DNA from: Candidatus Babeliaceae bacterium
GTDB taxonomy: Bacteria > Babelota > Babeliae > Babelales > Babelaceae
Assembly: GCA_016933915.1 (NCBI GenBank)
Contig: JAFFZZ010000113.1
Location: 1-64,000 of the forward strand
Direction of reading: 5' to 3'
Length of the DNA stretch: 64,000 nucleotides
The notes below the pieces were generated by a model, which saw only the letters and a program-made list of their open reading frames with translations, was not told the origin of the DNA and did not search any database. A program made the position numbers and the translations under genes. This document shows positions 1 through 8,896 of the stretch, in pieces; position 1 is the stretch's first letter; every line of letters begins with the position of its first letter.

Positions 1-1182
1 GTCCAGTAAACGTTGAGAGGCTGCCGTGATTATGGATAAACGTAGAACCAGCCGGCTTGTAAATTACCGCTGCTGCAGCGAGATAAAGATCGGCAGGCAA
101 GGACATGTTGCCACCCGTACCAAGTTGTCCATTTGAATCTATAGCAACAATTGAATATGGCGAAGATCCTGAAGGAGTTACTCCATTAATACCCGAAACG
201 TAACAACGAACATGAGTTCCTGACGTTCCGATACGCATGTATCCCGCATCAGCTACGACACCCGCGTTGCCAATGCAAATGTTGTTGTTTTCTGTGGTAA
301 ATACAGTGCCGGTATTGTATCCTATTAAAATATTTGAATCCCCAGAAGTGACCCCCGTTCCTGCGTACCCCCCAACCACCGTATTCCCAGAACCAGACGA
401 AAGTTCCTTTAATGTTTCCCCTCCAACACCAACATTTCCACCACCAGTAGTATCTGACACAACAGAAGCGCCAAGTGATTGATACCCAACAGCAACATTC
501 AACGCTCCAGATAAAATCCTGCTCCCTGCACGATAACCAACTACCGTGTTATAACTACCTACGGTAGAAGCGGACGCCGATTGCCCAAGCGAATCACCAC
601 CAACAGCAACATTATAGTTTCCACTCGTAACTTTATACCCAGCCGCAGAGCCAATGGCAACATTATGAGTTCCCGTGACATATGATAATGCATTATTACC
701 AACACCCACGTTATAATCACCAATTGCCGTTGGAGAAGCGATAAGGCCAGCAACTGCTTCACGACCTACCGCAACGTTGCCAGAACCAGTTGTTGCTTGT
801 TTGAAAGCATTGTATCCAATAGCAACATTGTAACCTGACGTTGTCAAGCTTGCTGCTGCATTGTCACCTGCTGCCGTATTGTGGCTGCCTGATGTTAGTG
901 CAGCAAGCGCCGAATTGCCAACAGCTGTGTTACTTGATCCTGCATTGAGTGCCAAAGCAGCTCCATTTCCTACACACGTATTCGATTCTCCGGAAGTAAT
1001 TGCTGAACCCGCCAAGCAGCCAAATCCTACATTGTAACCACCAGTTGTTAAATCTCTCAAAGCTTCTTTTCCATAACCAGTATTATTCACCCCTGAAAAC
1101 GTCAAATTCCCCGCATTCTGCCCAGTAAACGTTGAATCCGTTCCATAGTTATGTAAAAAGCGCGTTCCCGCAGGTTTATACA
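1..1182 (-). repeat. 1119-bp in-frame module; second copy begins at window edge
   Basis: The segment encoding YKPAG-x-x-F-x-H-N-x-G...STFTG occurs at about 1121-1182 and again at 1-63. The offset is exactly 1119 bp, or 373 codons, so the frame is kept. This implies that the fibre repeats the whole linker-plus-beta-roll module to the left of the window. Confidence 0.65.
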
Positions 1183-2326
1183 CAACTGTCCCAGACGCAA
1201 GATTTACTGTCTCAGCAGTCATGGTAACCACATCGCCCCCAGCATTGCCAAGTGTTGTGTCGCCATCAACTTGCAAATCACCAGTCACGGAAACCGTTCC
1301 GGTATTTGCAATCGAAATACGCGTAGTATTATTTGTCTCTAAATTCAAACCATAGTTATCATTCGAGCCAATCGTTACCGCAGAACCAAAGGTATTGCCA
1401 CCCTGAACAATTGCATTAGAAGGCGAAACAATCGCTGTCCACGCCGTCACCCCAGAACCATTCGTTGTCAATGCATACCCATCTGTTCCCGCTGTTTCCG
1501 GTAACGTCAACGTCCAATCATTATCAAGAACTGGAGCCTGCACATTTATCTTATTCGTTCCACCACCAGAAGCCTCGTACAACCTCAGCTGTCCTTGATC
1601 GGGAAGCAATAAGGCATGTGCACTAAAATCTCCAGACCCATCACGTAGAACTAAGGTATTGGGGGTTGCAGATGGTGTTGCATTTAAAAAAGCTGTTACT
1701 GTATCCGCAAGATTGCTAACCGGATTAATATCCGCATCATCAACAAATCCTGACGTTAAAAGCCCCGCAACACTTGAATGAACTACTCCTTGACCAAGAG
1801 CAGCAATAGTAACTAACCCCGCAGAGCTAATAACCAAACGAATGGTATTATTTGTTTTCAACTCAAGAGAAAACGGATCATTTGCCCCAATTACCACCGG
1901 AGCTCCAAAGGTATTTCCATTATTAAGAATGGCATTAGTTGAGGTCCCAACAGTCACCCATTGAAAATTTCCTGAACCATCTAATGCAAGAAGTTGATTT
2001 GGTAATCCAACGGCAGAAGGAAAGGTAAGTGTATACGAATCTACACCTAATTGTCCCGATCGCGTTGTCACTTTTTGTGCAGAAAGTTCACCGGCTATCG
2101 TCAGGTCAGCAGGGAATGAATAACATGCATGAGTAATTCCACCATCAACGGGTTGCGTTTCTATTGTCTGTTGCGGAGGATGTGGCGCACGCGTTAAACG
2201 CAACAATCCGACAAATTCTTCTGGTGATAATTCCTGCCCACTCGCACCAAGCATAGGAGACACAGGCAATGAAAAAAAATTTATTAACAAAGAAACACAT
2301 ACCCATTGTAAAAGGATCTTTTTCAT
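1..2326 (-). CDS. Giant secreted repeat fibre protein, YadA-head-like (N-terminal 775 codons; 3' end outside window)
   Basis: An uninterrupted minus-strand frame runs from an ATG at 2326, with GAGGAGAG just upstream, to the window edge; no stop is seen. Residues 1 to about 28 form a signal peptide (MKKILLQWVCVSLL...). The next part has two copies of a module with the core NAI-x3-GNTFG...IGxND...TNNTxR. About 16 repeats of the type SGxxNVAVGxxAL then follow, as in the left-handed beta-roll heads of trimeric adhesins and in some tail-fibre-like proteins. A linker containing RIGTSGTHV and IDSNGQLGT comes next, then a second copy of the YKPAG...STFTG segment begins at the window edge. It is probably a surface adhesin or fibre. 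Neither an anchor nor an S74-type chaperone domain is visible, because the C-terminus is missing. Export is seen; function is inferred from repeat type. Confidence 0.8.
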   Translation of the reverse strand, partial: MKKILLQWVCVSLLINFFSLPVSPMLGASGQELSPEEFVGLLRLTRAPHPPQQTIETQPVDGGITHACYSFPADLTIAGELSAQKVTTRSGQLGVDSYTLTFPSAVGLPNQLLALDGSGNFQWVTVGTSTNAILNNGNTFGAPVVIGANDPFSLELKTNNTIRLVISSAGLVTIAALGQGVVHSSVAGLLTSGFVDDADINPVSNLADTVTAFLNATPSATPNTLVLRDGSGDFSAHALLLPDQGQLRLYEASGGGTNKINVQAPVLDNDWTLTLPETAGTDGYALTTNGSGVTAWTAIVSPSNAIVQGGNTFGSAVTIGSNDNYGLNLETNNTTRISIANTGTVSVTGDLQVDGDTTLGNAGGDVVTMTAETVNLASGTVVYKPAGTRFLHNYGTDSTFTGQNAGNLTFSGVNNTGYGKEALRDLTTGGYNVGFGCLAGSAITSGESNTCVGNGAALALNAGSSNTAVGNSALAALTSGSHNTAAGDNAAASLTTSGYNVAIGYNAFKQATTGSGNVAVGREAVAGLIASPTAIGDYNVGVGNNALSYVTGTHNVAIGSAAGYKVTSGNYNVAVGGDSLGQSASASTVGSYNTVVGYRAGSRILSGALNVAVGYQSLGASVVSDTTGGGNVGVGGETLKELSSGSGNTVVGGYAGTGVTSGDSNILIGYNTGTVFTTENNNICIGNAGVVADAGYMRIGTSGTHVRCYVSGINGVTPSGSSPYSIVAIDSNGQLGTGGNMSLPADLYLAAAAVIYKPAGSTFIHNHGSLSTFTG
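255..1105 (-). repeat. About 16 YadA-like head repeats inside the fibre gene
   Basis: The translated region is a run of units of roughly 14-25 residues with the core S/T-G-x-x-N-V/T-A-V/I-G-x-x-A-L/G. Examples are SGSHNTAAGDNA, TSGYNVAIGYNAF, TGTHNVAIGSAAG and SGNYNVAVGGDSL. The period matches trimeric-adhesin head repeats, in which each unit forms one turn of a left-handed beta-roll. DNA-level identity between units is low, so this is an old protein repeat and not a recent tandem DNA duplication. Confidence 0.8.
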
Positions 2327-2366
2327 ACAAGCTCTCTCCTCAAAAACCTGGTTTTAAAGTAGCTCC

Positions 2367-2396
2367 ACTTTATTCTTCACCACGGTCAAAAGTCAA
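2367..2396 (-). promoter_or_regulatory. Candidate promoter for the fibre gene
   Basis: On the minus strand TTGACT (2396-2391) is followed after 18 nt by TAAAGT (2372-2367). Transcription would start about 30 nt before the fibre start codon. The match is by eye; the -10 is only 4 of 6. Confidence 0.35.
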
Positions 2397-2489
2397 TAAG
2401 CTAGAATGGGTACTACAACCTTACAAATTCGTATACTATGGGCACCTAGAGTAAGCACCAATGAAGATGGGAAAAAACGCGTAATTTTT

Positions 2490-3908
2490 TCAGGGATTCC
2501 CGTGTAGGGACTTACGAAATTCATGCTCAATAATTTTAAGTTCTTTTGAAAAAGCACGGTTTTTTTTGCTCAACCGTTCTACTTTCTCAATGGCACTTAA
2601 AACTGTAGTGTGATCTTTTCGATCGAAGAATGAGCCTATTTCGCGCAATGATGAATCGGTCAATTTTTTCATAAGAAACATAGCAACATGCCGCGCATGA
2701 GCAATATCTTTATTCCGTCTTTCAGAACGAAGATCCTTAACGGTGTAACTGAAATGGCGCCCAACAGATCGCGCAATCCCAGAAAGTCCTACGCTCTCCT
2801 TTTTTTGTTCCTGCGTCTGCGCTAAAACCTTACGCGCCAAACCAACAGAAACGGGTTGCTTAGACAGTGACGCATTCGCTACTACCCGAATAAGCATTCC
2901 TTCAAGCTCTCGAATACTTGAACATTCACATGAGGCAATATAGTATGAAACATCATCATCAAGAACATAATTACTCGCCTCAGCTTTTTTATGGAGAATA
3001 GCAATCTTTGTCTCCAGTGTCGGCATCTGAATATCAGCGATCAGCCCCCCTTCTAGACGTGAACGAACCCGTTCTGCAAGACCAATAATGTCACAGGGCA
3101 TAGAATCGCAAGAAAAGACGATCTGCTTTCCCGCCTGATGCAACATATTAAAAATGCGGAAAAAGGCCTCCTGAGTCTGTTCTTTCTTGGAAATAAACTG
3201 AATATCATCGACAAGCAAAACATCAAGATCGCGATATCTCGCCTCGAACTCTAGAACTTTATTCATACGAATTGATGCAACAAAATCCTGAACAAAACGA
3301 TCTGCAGGTTGATACAGCACTGAAATTCGTTTGTGATTTTCGCGCACAAAGTTACCAATGGCATGAAGGAGATGTGTTTTTCCTAATCCAGAAACGCCAT
3401 AGATAAAAAGGGGATTGTAAAGTCTGCCGATATTCTCTGCCGCAGCCTGTGCTGCAGAAAATGCCAATGCGTTACTTGGCCCCACAACAAATGAATCGAA
3501 CCGATAATGAGCAACCAAAACCGAACGTTGTCTGGGTGACCGTGGTACCACCGCCGTCGAAGCTACTGATGCACTTGACGTCCCGCCTAATTGATCGCGA
3601 AGTAACTTTGCCGGCTGGAAGTGAGACGTCACCATCTCTTTCTGCGCCCGTTCTCCTTGCTGATCGGTAAATATTATACTAAGATCACTCTCATTTAACA
3701 GCCTTTTGAGACCTGCTTTAACAAGGTCAACGTAATGCGTCGTAATCCACTGGCGCACAAAAGCATTCGGTGCTTCTAGATAGACAACACGTGTTGTCCG
3801 ATCGAGTTGCACCATTCGGACCGCCTTAAACCAGGTATCAACAACGCGACTTCCTGCCTCGGCACGTACAATGTGTAAAAACTCCTGCCAAATAGTCTCG
3901 GTTGTCAC
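2490..3908 (-). CDS. dnaA: Chromosomal replication initiator protein DnaA
   Basis: This is the replication initiator ATPase that binds DnaA boxes at the origin and helps load the helicase. The 472 aa carry a short domain I (residues 1-80), a linker, and an AAA+ core with Walker A GVSGLGKT at 171-178 and Walker B VLLVDDIQF. The C-terminal DNA-binding domain has the DnaA signature (IAHARHVAMFLMKK and DRKDHTTVLSAI). The start is GTG at 3908, preceded by GGGGAG. It stands alone: dnaN, recF and gyrB are not adjacent, and I find no TTATCCACA-type boxes in the 105 bp upstream, so this flank does not look like oriC. Confidence 0.97.
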   Translation of the reverse strand: MTTETIWQEFLHIVRAEAGSRVVDTWFKAVRMVQLDRTTRVVYLEAPNAFVRQWITTHYVDLVKAGLKRLLNESDLSIIFTDQQGERAQKEMVTSHFQPAKLLRDQLGGTSSASVASTAVVPRSPRQRSVLVAHYRFDSFVVGPSNALAFSAAQAAAENIGRLYNPLFIYGVSGLGKTHLLHAIGNFVRENHKRISVLYQPADRFVQDFVASIRMNKVLEFEARYRDLDVLLVDDIQFISKKEQTQEAFFRIFNMLHQAGKQIVFSCDSMPCDIIGLAERVRSRLEGGLIADIQMPTLETKIAILHKKAEASNYVLDDDVSYYIASCECSSIRELEGMLIRVVANASLSKQPVSVGLARKVLAQTQEQKKESVGLSGIARSVGRHFSYTVKDLRSERRNKDIAHARHVAMFLMKKLTDSSLREIGSFFDRKDHTTVLSAIEKVERLSKKNRAFSKELKIIEHEFRKSLHGNP

Positions 3909-3948
3909 GGCTCCCCGCGTACAAAAATCAAAAAACGTCTCTAGTATT

Positions 3949-3977
3949 TTTAAACCTTACCACAAGAACCGGCTCAA
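3949..3977 (-). promoter_or_regulatory. Candidate dnaA promoter
   Basis: Minus-strand TTGAGC (3977-3972), a 17-nt spacer and TTTAAA (3954-3949). The spacing is ideal and the hexamers are imperfect. It lies about 40 nt upstream of the GTG start. Confidence 0.35.
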
Positions 3978-4013
3978 AAAAAGATTTGCCAGCAAACTGT
4001 TTTTTTAGTTTAC

Positions 4014-4865
4014 CTAGACAGGAAGAACGGAAGTAACCCCAATCTCTTTCATACGTGTAAAATGAAACTGACAATTATCTTCAACCGTGATTTTTATCTC
4101 CTGAACACCAGCAAGAGGATCACGCGGATTTGAAGAAAAGATCGTTTTTAACCCGATAACAGGGACAATTTTTATAGTTCCATCTCTCTGAGGCAACGCT
4201 ATTTCAGTGAGTGTTCGCGGATCAGGATGACCAAAACCACTTCTGATTGTCGCAGAGCCAAGATTATTTCCCAACGATACCTCGGCAGGATAATAGGTCT
4301 CTAACGGAACAATGGCACCCGTAGAACTCAACGGTTTATGCAGCGACACTAACACCATCGTACTTGATTCACACAAAGAGGCGGCTACAACGCCAGTTCC
4401 ATCAGCTTTTTTGCAAAGTAAAACCAATCGATCGGCCATCCAAGCAAAAATTTTCGGTCCCCCCAATGTCTCATATGGCATCTCTGCGACCCGGCTTGAA
4501 TCTCCCGGAAGCACAATACCTTTACCGTCTTTGCCCAGTTTTTTCGTCTCACCAGGCTGGACAGTTATCTTAAAAGACCCTGGTAAATCTTGATACCACC
4601 AGTCCCCAATAAGAGGTTTAAGTAGCCAACGCCCTTCTATAATAGGCATATATGGTTTCATCCAATGCTCTTCTTCACAGGTTCGCGTAGGAATAATACA
4701 CCCAGCACAGCATTTCAAACCGCTTTTCTGGTATATAGGCACCAATGCAACCGTCACAACCTCTCCAGAGTTATTGGTAACCTCAGTAACGGTAATCGCC
4801 ATAAGCGATCCAGACAGAATAAAAAAGGTAACAACCCCTAAAATGGTCGCCATTCTTAGTTTCAT
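4014..4865 (-). CDS. Secreted protein of unknown function (paralogue of 12206-12742)
   Basis: I do not recognise a family. The ATG at 4865 opens a clear signal peptide (MKLRMATILGVVTFFILSG...) and has GGATGTGGGG upstream. An in-frame ATG at 4913 would add 16 residues before the signal and is less likely. The mature N-terminus reads ITVTEVTNNSGEVVTVAL, which resembles LNINEVRNESRDITVLF in the protein at 12206-12742, so the two may share a beta-sandwich-like fold. A cysteine cluster (CCAGC near residue 53) suggests disulphides. Nothing in the sequence points to catalysis. It reads convergently with nothing and lies upstream of dnaA on the same strand. Confidence 0.75.
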   Translation of the reverse strand: MKLRMATILGVVTFFILSGSLMAITVTEVTNNSGEVVTVALVPIYQKSGLKCCAGCIIPTRTCEEEHWMKPYMPIIEGRWLLKPLIGDWWYQDLPGSFKITVQPGETKKLGKDGKGIVLPGDSSRVAEMPYETLGGPKIFAWMADRLVLLCKKADGTGVVAASLCESSTMVLVSLHKPLSSTGAIVPLETYYPAEVSLGNNLGSATIRSGFGHPDPRTLTEIALPQRDGTIKIVPVIGLKTIFSSNPRDPLAGVQEIKITVEDNCQFHFTRMKEIGVTSVLPV

Positions 4866-4992
4866 TTCCCCACATCCTTTTAATTCCAAATTAAAAATAT
4901 TCCTTAGTTTCAAGGTATAAAATTAAACAGTCGGACGTCAAGAATAACGTTGATTAAACCCATAATAACCAGGGAAAAGCAGAAAATTCGAG

Positions 4993-5022
4993 ATAAAAAA
5001 GAGGGCAGGAAATCCGCCCCTT
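4993..5022 (-). terminator. Candidate rho-independent terminator after 5046-5657
   Basis: On the minus strand a GC-rich hairpin (AGGGGCGGA and TCCTGCCCT arms with a 2x2 internal mismatch, loop TT) is followed by CTTTTTTATC. It lies 25-50 nt past the stop codon of the secreted protein gene. Confidence 0.5.
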
Positions 5023-5045
5023 TAATCATGTAAATACGTTAAAAG

Positions 5046-5657
5046 TTAAAAATAAAACTTACAATCTGGGTTGTTATTTACGACCTTGCCGTACGTTTTT
5101 TTTAGCCGCTCAGAATTCTTTTCATCACGCTCGCGCAAACGATCGGTTAGAAAATTAAGAGCTTCTCTCCGACGTAATGTATCCTTTTTAGACGAAACTT
5201 TATTTGCCTCTTTTTTAGCAATCTCGACTAATCTGAATATTTCACTATCTGTAAAATGATAATTATCAACAATTTCTTGAAGGATATTCCCAATAAAACA
5301 ACATTTTCGAGGAATTGTAAAAAAATTCAGAAAACTGTCAGTATTGTTCAACTTAATTTTTTTTGTACAGCGGTTACCCGATTTCAACAAAAGAGTAACG
5401 ATAGTACAAGGATCCTGCATTGTAATGCGACAACCATCACACTTCAAATATTTTTTATATTTTTGATCTTCAAGAAGTACCTGTAAAGCACTCCTCATCC
5501 CCATCGTATTAGAAAAAGACCTTTTTTCCGTCCGCAGAAAGTTAAAAAATGACTTTAAATCAGTTTGAACTGGCCCCTGAAACCCCAAACAGATGTTACC
5601 CAGGGCAACAACCTGGAAAAACACCACAGCTAATCCAAACTTTTTCATATTTTTCAT
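5046..5657 (-). CDS. Secreted protein of unknown function
   Basis: No family recognised. The N-terminus has several in-frame ATGs (5672, 5663, 5657, 5648). I prefer 5657 because GGGTGAT sits 6 nt upstream and the signal peptide then reads MKNMKKFGLAVVFFQVV. The mature part is about 180 aa, basic, with six cysteines including a CDGC motif, and the second half is helical and highly charged (KKEANKVSSKKDTLRRRE). It is probably exported to the periplasm or beyond. A hairpin terminator follows. The short N-terminal hydrophobic stretch and the stop at 5046 are clear; the role is unknown. Confidence 0.7.
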   Translation of the reverse strand: MKNMKKFGLAVVFFQVVALGNICLGFQGPVQTDLKSFFNFLRTEKRSFSNTMGMRSALQVLLEDQKYKKYLKCDGCRITMQDPCTIVTLLLKSGNRCTKKIKLNNTDSFLNFFTIPRKCCFIGNILQEIVDNYHFTDSEIFRLVEIAKKEANKVSSKKDTLRRREALNFLTDRLRERDEKNSERLKKTYGKVVNNNPDCKFYF

Positions 5658-5672
5658 ATTCATATCACCCAT

Positions 5673-5988
5673 ATATTATTTAATTTAAATCAAGCATGAA
5701 CTCTTTTTTATTCCTAGCTGCACCTTCGAATCACCAAAATACCGGCCCTTAACACCGGAAAACATTCTGACAAATCCCAGTATAAACAAAATATTCAAAA
5801 TGTCAATTTTCCGCCAACATTCATTCTGAGGCCGGCAAATCGATCACACCCGCAAAAAGCACACCTAATTTTAAAAATAAAAAGGGGAGACTTCCTTTTC
5901 CTCGGCAAATTTAGGTATTGGCAACAACTGGTGGGGTGGCTTTTCACCGGCCAGCAATTATCAATACGAAACTCTTTCGGAAGCAAAA
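5673..5988. other. Intergenic spacer, no gene seen
   Basis: The 316 bp are AT-rich near both genes. A 63-codon minus-strand frame (5795-5986) has no ribosome site, no signal peptide and no recognisable content, so I treat the stretch as the 5' region of the gene at 5657 and the 3' region of the gene at 6663. I see no RNA gene or clear terminator. Confidence 0.5.
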
Positions 5989-6663
5989 TCAGATATTATT
6001 TTCTAAAGCACTTGATTTAAAAACACTTAAAAAATTGGACGCCATTTGGAGTTGTTTCTTTTGCTCATTAGTTTTATCAAACCTATTTTCTTCGCCTTCG
6101 ATCTTGGGCAGCCAGTTCTTAATTAAACTTGAGGAAATTCGTTTTTGCTCATACTTACAAACAACAGCAATAATACCGGTTACCGTTGTTGTGAGAGCCG
6201 CATCGCTCCATTCCTCCAACCACCCATCCGGCATCGTAATCTTTTTTTCATCCCCCCACGCAATACATTCTCGAACAAAAAAATCTATGTTTTTAATTGC
6301 TGGCATCTTCTGCCTCATTTTATTCTTTTTGTTATCAAAATAACACTCAATATAGAATAAAGAATTACGCTTTTTAACAGGGGTGTTAAGAAAAAGAAGG
6401 CCGAGAAAATTTTGATAAACTACTTCACTGACAGCGCTTAAATCTATCTTTTTTTCATCATTCCAACAGCATGTCTCAAACCACCGCAACGTCTTTGTAT
6501 CGAAATTAATCTCGATCCTTGATACCAATGATTTTCCGCCCACTGCGACAGACACCGTCTCCTTTACCCAATCTTGTTTATTGCTTCCGGCACTTACGTT
6601 GGAAAAAAAATTAACCCCAGAAATTAAGCCAATAAATGCAACTATTAGATAGTCCTTTTTCAT
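5989..6663 (-). CDS. Secreted protein of unknown function
   Basis: Not recognised. Three in-frame ATGs lie close together. The one at 6663 is preferred because AGGAATGAGGA lies just upstream and it opens a standard signal peptide (MKKDYLIVAFIGLISGV...) with a likely cut after NVSAG. The 224-aa product contains WVKETVSVAVGG, RWFETCCWNDEK and a TTTVTGIIAVVCKYE stretch, with a basic helical C-terminus. There is no catalytic motif. It is divergent from mnmA and shares the 195-bp spacer with it. Confidence 0.7.
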   Translation of the reverse strand: MKKDYLIVAFIGLISGVNFFSNVSAGSNKQDWVKETVSVAVGGKSLVSRIEINFDTKTLRWFETCCWNDEKKIDLSAVSEVVYQNFLGLLFLNTPVKKRNSLFYIECYFDNKKNKMRQKMPAIKNIDFFVRECIAWGDEKKITMPDGWLEEWSDAALTTTVTGIIAVVCKYEQKRISSSLIKNWLPKIEGEENRFDKTNEQKKQLQMASNFLSVFKSSALENNI

Positions 6664-6780
6664 ATTCCTCATTCCTATTTTTAGGGATTTCATCTTTCAA
6701 AAGATTTTAATCCAGCATACTCAATGCATTCAGCGAGAACAATGAAAAAAGTAAAACTTCTCCCCCACGGCCAATTTCAC

Positions 6781-6808
6781 TTTGCAAATATTTAAAATCG
6801 GTTACACT
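6781..6808 (+). promoter_or_regulatory. Candidate mnmA promoter
   Basis: TTTGCA (6781-6786), a 16-nt spacer and TACACT (6803-6808). It is 50 nt before the mnmA start. The match is moderate. Confidence 0.3.
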
Positions 6809-6858
6809 AAAAAAGAGGCTTATAAGCCATCCATATACTTGAGAATGAAAGGAATCGA

Positions 6859-7923
6859 ATGGACGTTGCTTTGCTCATCTCTGGTGGTGTCGACAGTTCT
6901 GTCGCCCTTGCTCAACTGGTAGCCGACGGGCACCGGGTACGGGCTTTTTATCTCAAAATTTGGCTTGAAGATGAAATGGCACACCTCGGCAGCTGCCCAT
7001 GGGGAGATGATGTTGCGCATGCCCGCTCTGTATGCGAAAAATTTGGCATTCCATTCGAAATTATTCCAATGCAACAAGCATACTGGGAACGTATTGTCTC
7101 CTATGTTATTGAGACAATTAAAATTGGACACACACCAAATCCTGATATTCTCTGTAACCAACACATTAAATTTGGTGCTTTTTATGAGGCAATCGGCAAA
7201 GAATTTGATGCAATTGCTACCGGACATTATGCACAAGCACGGCATAAAGATGGACACTCGCACCTTTTCTGTTCACCTGACCTCGTCAAAGACCAAACCT
7301 ATTTTCTCTCACGTCTGAGCCAAGAGCAACTCTCGCGCGCACTCTTCCCCATTGGCCATCTAACCAAAGAAGAGCTCCGAACTGAAGCTGCTCGTCTGAA
7401 CTTGCCAAACGCAACACGAAAAGATAGCCAAGGGATCTGCTTTCTCGGCAAAATTAAATTCACCGACTTCATTCGCTATCACGTTGGAGAAAAACCCGGG
7501 GAACTCATTGAGTTCGAAACAGGTAAAGTAATCGGTAAACACCCTGGCTTTTGGTTCTATACTATTGGTCAAAGGCAAGGAATAGGCCTTTCCGGCGGCC
7601 CATGGTATGTAGTTGCTAAAGAGACTTCGCACAATCGCGTTTTCATCTCGCGTAACTACTACACTCCTGACAAAGAACGAACAGAGTGTATTATTGACAA
7701 CTGCAACTGGTTTATTACCACGCCAGTGGCCCACACTCATTACACAGTAAAATTGCGCCATGGACCACGCCGCCATCACGCAACACTCTCTTCACTTCCC
7801 GATGGTAAGTTTCGCCTCAAACTCACCGATGAAAATGATCAAGGAATAGCACCCGGACAATATGCTGTCGTCTATGAAGAAAACGAATGCCTCGGTGGAG
7901 GTATCATACAAGAAAAGGCATAG
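6859..7923 (+). CDS. mnmA: tRNA-specific 2-thiouridylase MnmA
   Basis: MnmA adds sulphur to C2 of wobble uridine 34 in tRNAs for Lys, Glu and Gln, using ATP and persulphide sulphur. The 354 aa have the PP-loop SGGVDS at residues 8-13, the first catalytic cysteine in NPDILCN (Cys99) and the second in GICFLG (Cys194), plus the C-terminal beta-barrel (GQRQGIGLSGG onward). The length is normal. GAAAGGA lies 6 nt before the ATG. It works with MnmG (54557-56383), which modifies position 5 of the same base. It leads a plus-strand run with pgsA, a small exported protein and ssb. Confidence 0.96.
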   Translation: MDVALLISGGVDSSVALAQLVADGHRVRAFYLKIWLEDEMAHLGSCPWGDDVAHARSVCEKFGIPFEIIPMQQAYWERIVSYVIETIKIGHTPNPDILCNQHIKFGAFYEAIGKEFDAIATGHYAQARHKDGHSHLFCSPDLVKDQTYFLSRLSQEQLSRALFPIGHLTKEELRTEAARLNLPNATRKDSQGICFLGKIKFTDFIRYHVGEKPGELIEFETGKVIGKHPGFWFYTIGQRQGIGLSGGPWYVVAKETSHNRVFISRNYYTPDKERTECIIDNCNWFITTPVAHTHYTVKLRHGPRRHHATLSSLPDGKFRLKLTDENDQGIAPGQYAVVYEENECLGGGIIQEKA

Positions 7924-7992
7924 CGATACCACTCACTTATTGGTATGCTAACGGAGTCCGTCAGTTGAAACCAAAACTTAGCAAGAGGTCCT

Positions 7993-8553
7993 GTGATCAC
8001 GATTCCTACGATCCTAACACTTATTCGGCTTTTTCTTGTTGTGCCACTTGCTGGCGCAATACTCGATCAGTCATGGGTCATCGCACTCCTCATTTTTGCA
8101 ATCGCAGTAGTAACTGATCTGCTCGACGGATACTTAGCACGCCTTTTCAAGCAGGAGAGTTTCTTGGGAGCGTGCCTTGACCCAATCGCCGATAAACTTC
8201 TTATCGTCACAAGCTATGGTGCACTTCTCTGCCAATCCCGCAGTTCATTCTTGCCAGAATGGTTTTTCTATCTTGTACTCGGCAAAGAAGCACTTCTCGT
8301 AGCTGGTGCTATGATCTTCGGACTTCTCCAAAACAGAGTCACCATCTGCGCAACATGGGCAGGGAAATACGCAATGGTTGCGCAAAGCGTACTGATAGCG
8401 TCAATCTTTATTAAAGAAATGGTCGGCATTTGGCATCCGATCATTGGTGAAATTCTCATCTGGATATCAACAGCTCTCGTCATTGTAGCTCTCGGCTCGT
8501 ACAGCTCACAACTGCTTTTTGCTCTCGTCAGGAAAAAAGAGTATGGTCGGTAA
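7993..8553 (+). CDS. pgsA: CDP-diacylglycerol-glycerol-3-phosphate 3-phosphatidyltransferase
   Basis: This integral membrane enzyme makes phosphatidylglycerophosphate, the first committed step to phosphatidylglycerol. The CDP-alcohol phosphotransferase signature is complete: D42-x2-D45-G46-x2-A49-R50-x8-G59-x3-D63-x3-D67. Several hydrophobic segments span the 186 aa, a usual size. The start is GTG with AGAGG upstream. Other CDP-alcohol transferases (for example phosphatidylserine synthase) share the motif; size and N-terminal ITIPTILTLIRLFLV favour PgsA. Its stop overlaps the start of the next gene by 11 bp. Confidence 0.92.
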   Translation: MITIPTILTLIRLFLVVPLAGAILDQSWVIALLIFAIAVVTDLLDGYLARLFKQESFLGACLDPIADKLLIVTSYGALLCQSRSSFLPEWFFYLVLGKEALLVAGAMIFGLLQNRVTICATWAGKYAMVAQSVLIASIFIKEMVGIWHPIIGEILIWISTALVIVALGSYSSQLLFALVRKKEYGR

Positions 8554-8881
8554 AAGGATAATAATTTTAAGCATCTGTATTTTCTTTCCACTTTTTCTAT
8601 CGGGTGAATCATTCTTAGCACCTGCACTAACATCCACCCCAAACACAACTGTAGAACTGCAAATCGAAGAAATTGCAACAAAACTGGAAGAGACATTAAC
8701 AGAATGCAGCAACCTCATTGAAAAAGGCGCAAAGCTACAAAAAAAACTTGTGCGGAATGCACGCGTATTGCTAAATAGCAGCACGCCATCAGCAACAAGG
8801 CTCGAAAAAATTAAAGCTGAATGCAGCAAACTCTGCGCAGCTTTAAAAGAGTGTTCTCGTAAAATAACCATTAAAAACTAA
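8543..8881 (+). CDS. Small exported helical protein
   Basis: The 112-aa protein starts at ATG 8543, inside the end of pgsA, with AGGAAAAAAG upstream. A signal peptide (MVGKRIIILSICIFFPLFLSG) is followed by a mostly helical, cysteine-containing domain (LEETLTECSNLIEKGAKL, KAECSKLCAALKECSRK) that could form a coiled coil. No family is recognised. Overlap with pgsA suggests translational coupling. The short length and the cysteine spacing are the only handles on its role. Confidence 0.7.
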   Translation: MVGKRIIILSICIFFPLFLSGESFLAPALTSTPNTTVELQIEEIATKLEETLTECSNLIEKGAKLQKKLVRNARVLLNSSTPSATRLEKIKAECSKLCAALKECSRKITIKN

Positions 8882-8896
8882 GGAAAGGTTTTCATT

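Noticed and set aside
237-482. Plus-strand frame inside the fibre gene
   Set aside because: Antisense shadow of the repeat region; Pro/Thr-rich content is a product of the Gly-rich codons opposite.
255-1105. Regular repeats that might be a CRISPR array
   Set aside because: Units are not identical in DNA, have no unique spacers and translate in one open frame as beta-roll repeats.
3909-4013. Possible oriC beside dnaA
   Set aside because: No TTATCCACA-type boxes or clear AT-rich unwinding element in the 105 bp, and no dnaN or other origin genes next to it.
5795-5986. 63-codon minus-strand frame in the spacer
   Set aside because: No ribosome site, no signal peptide and no recognisable content.
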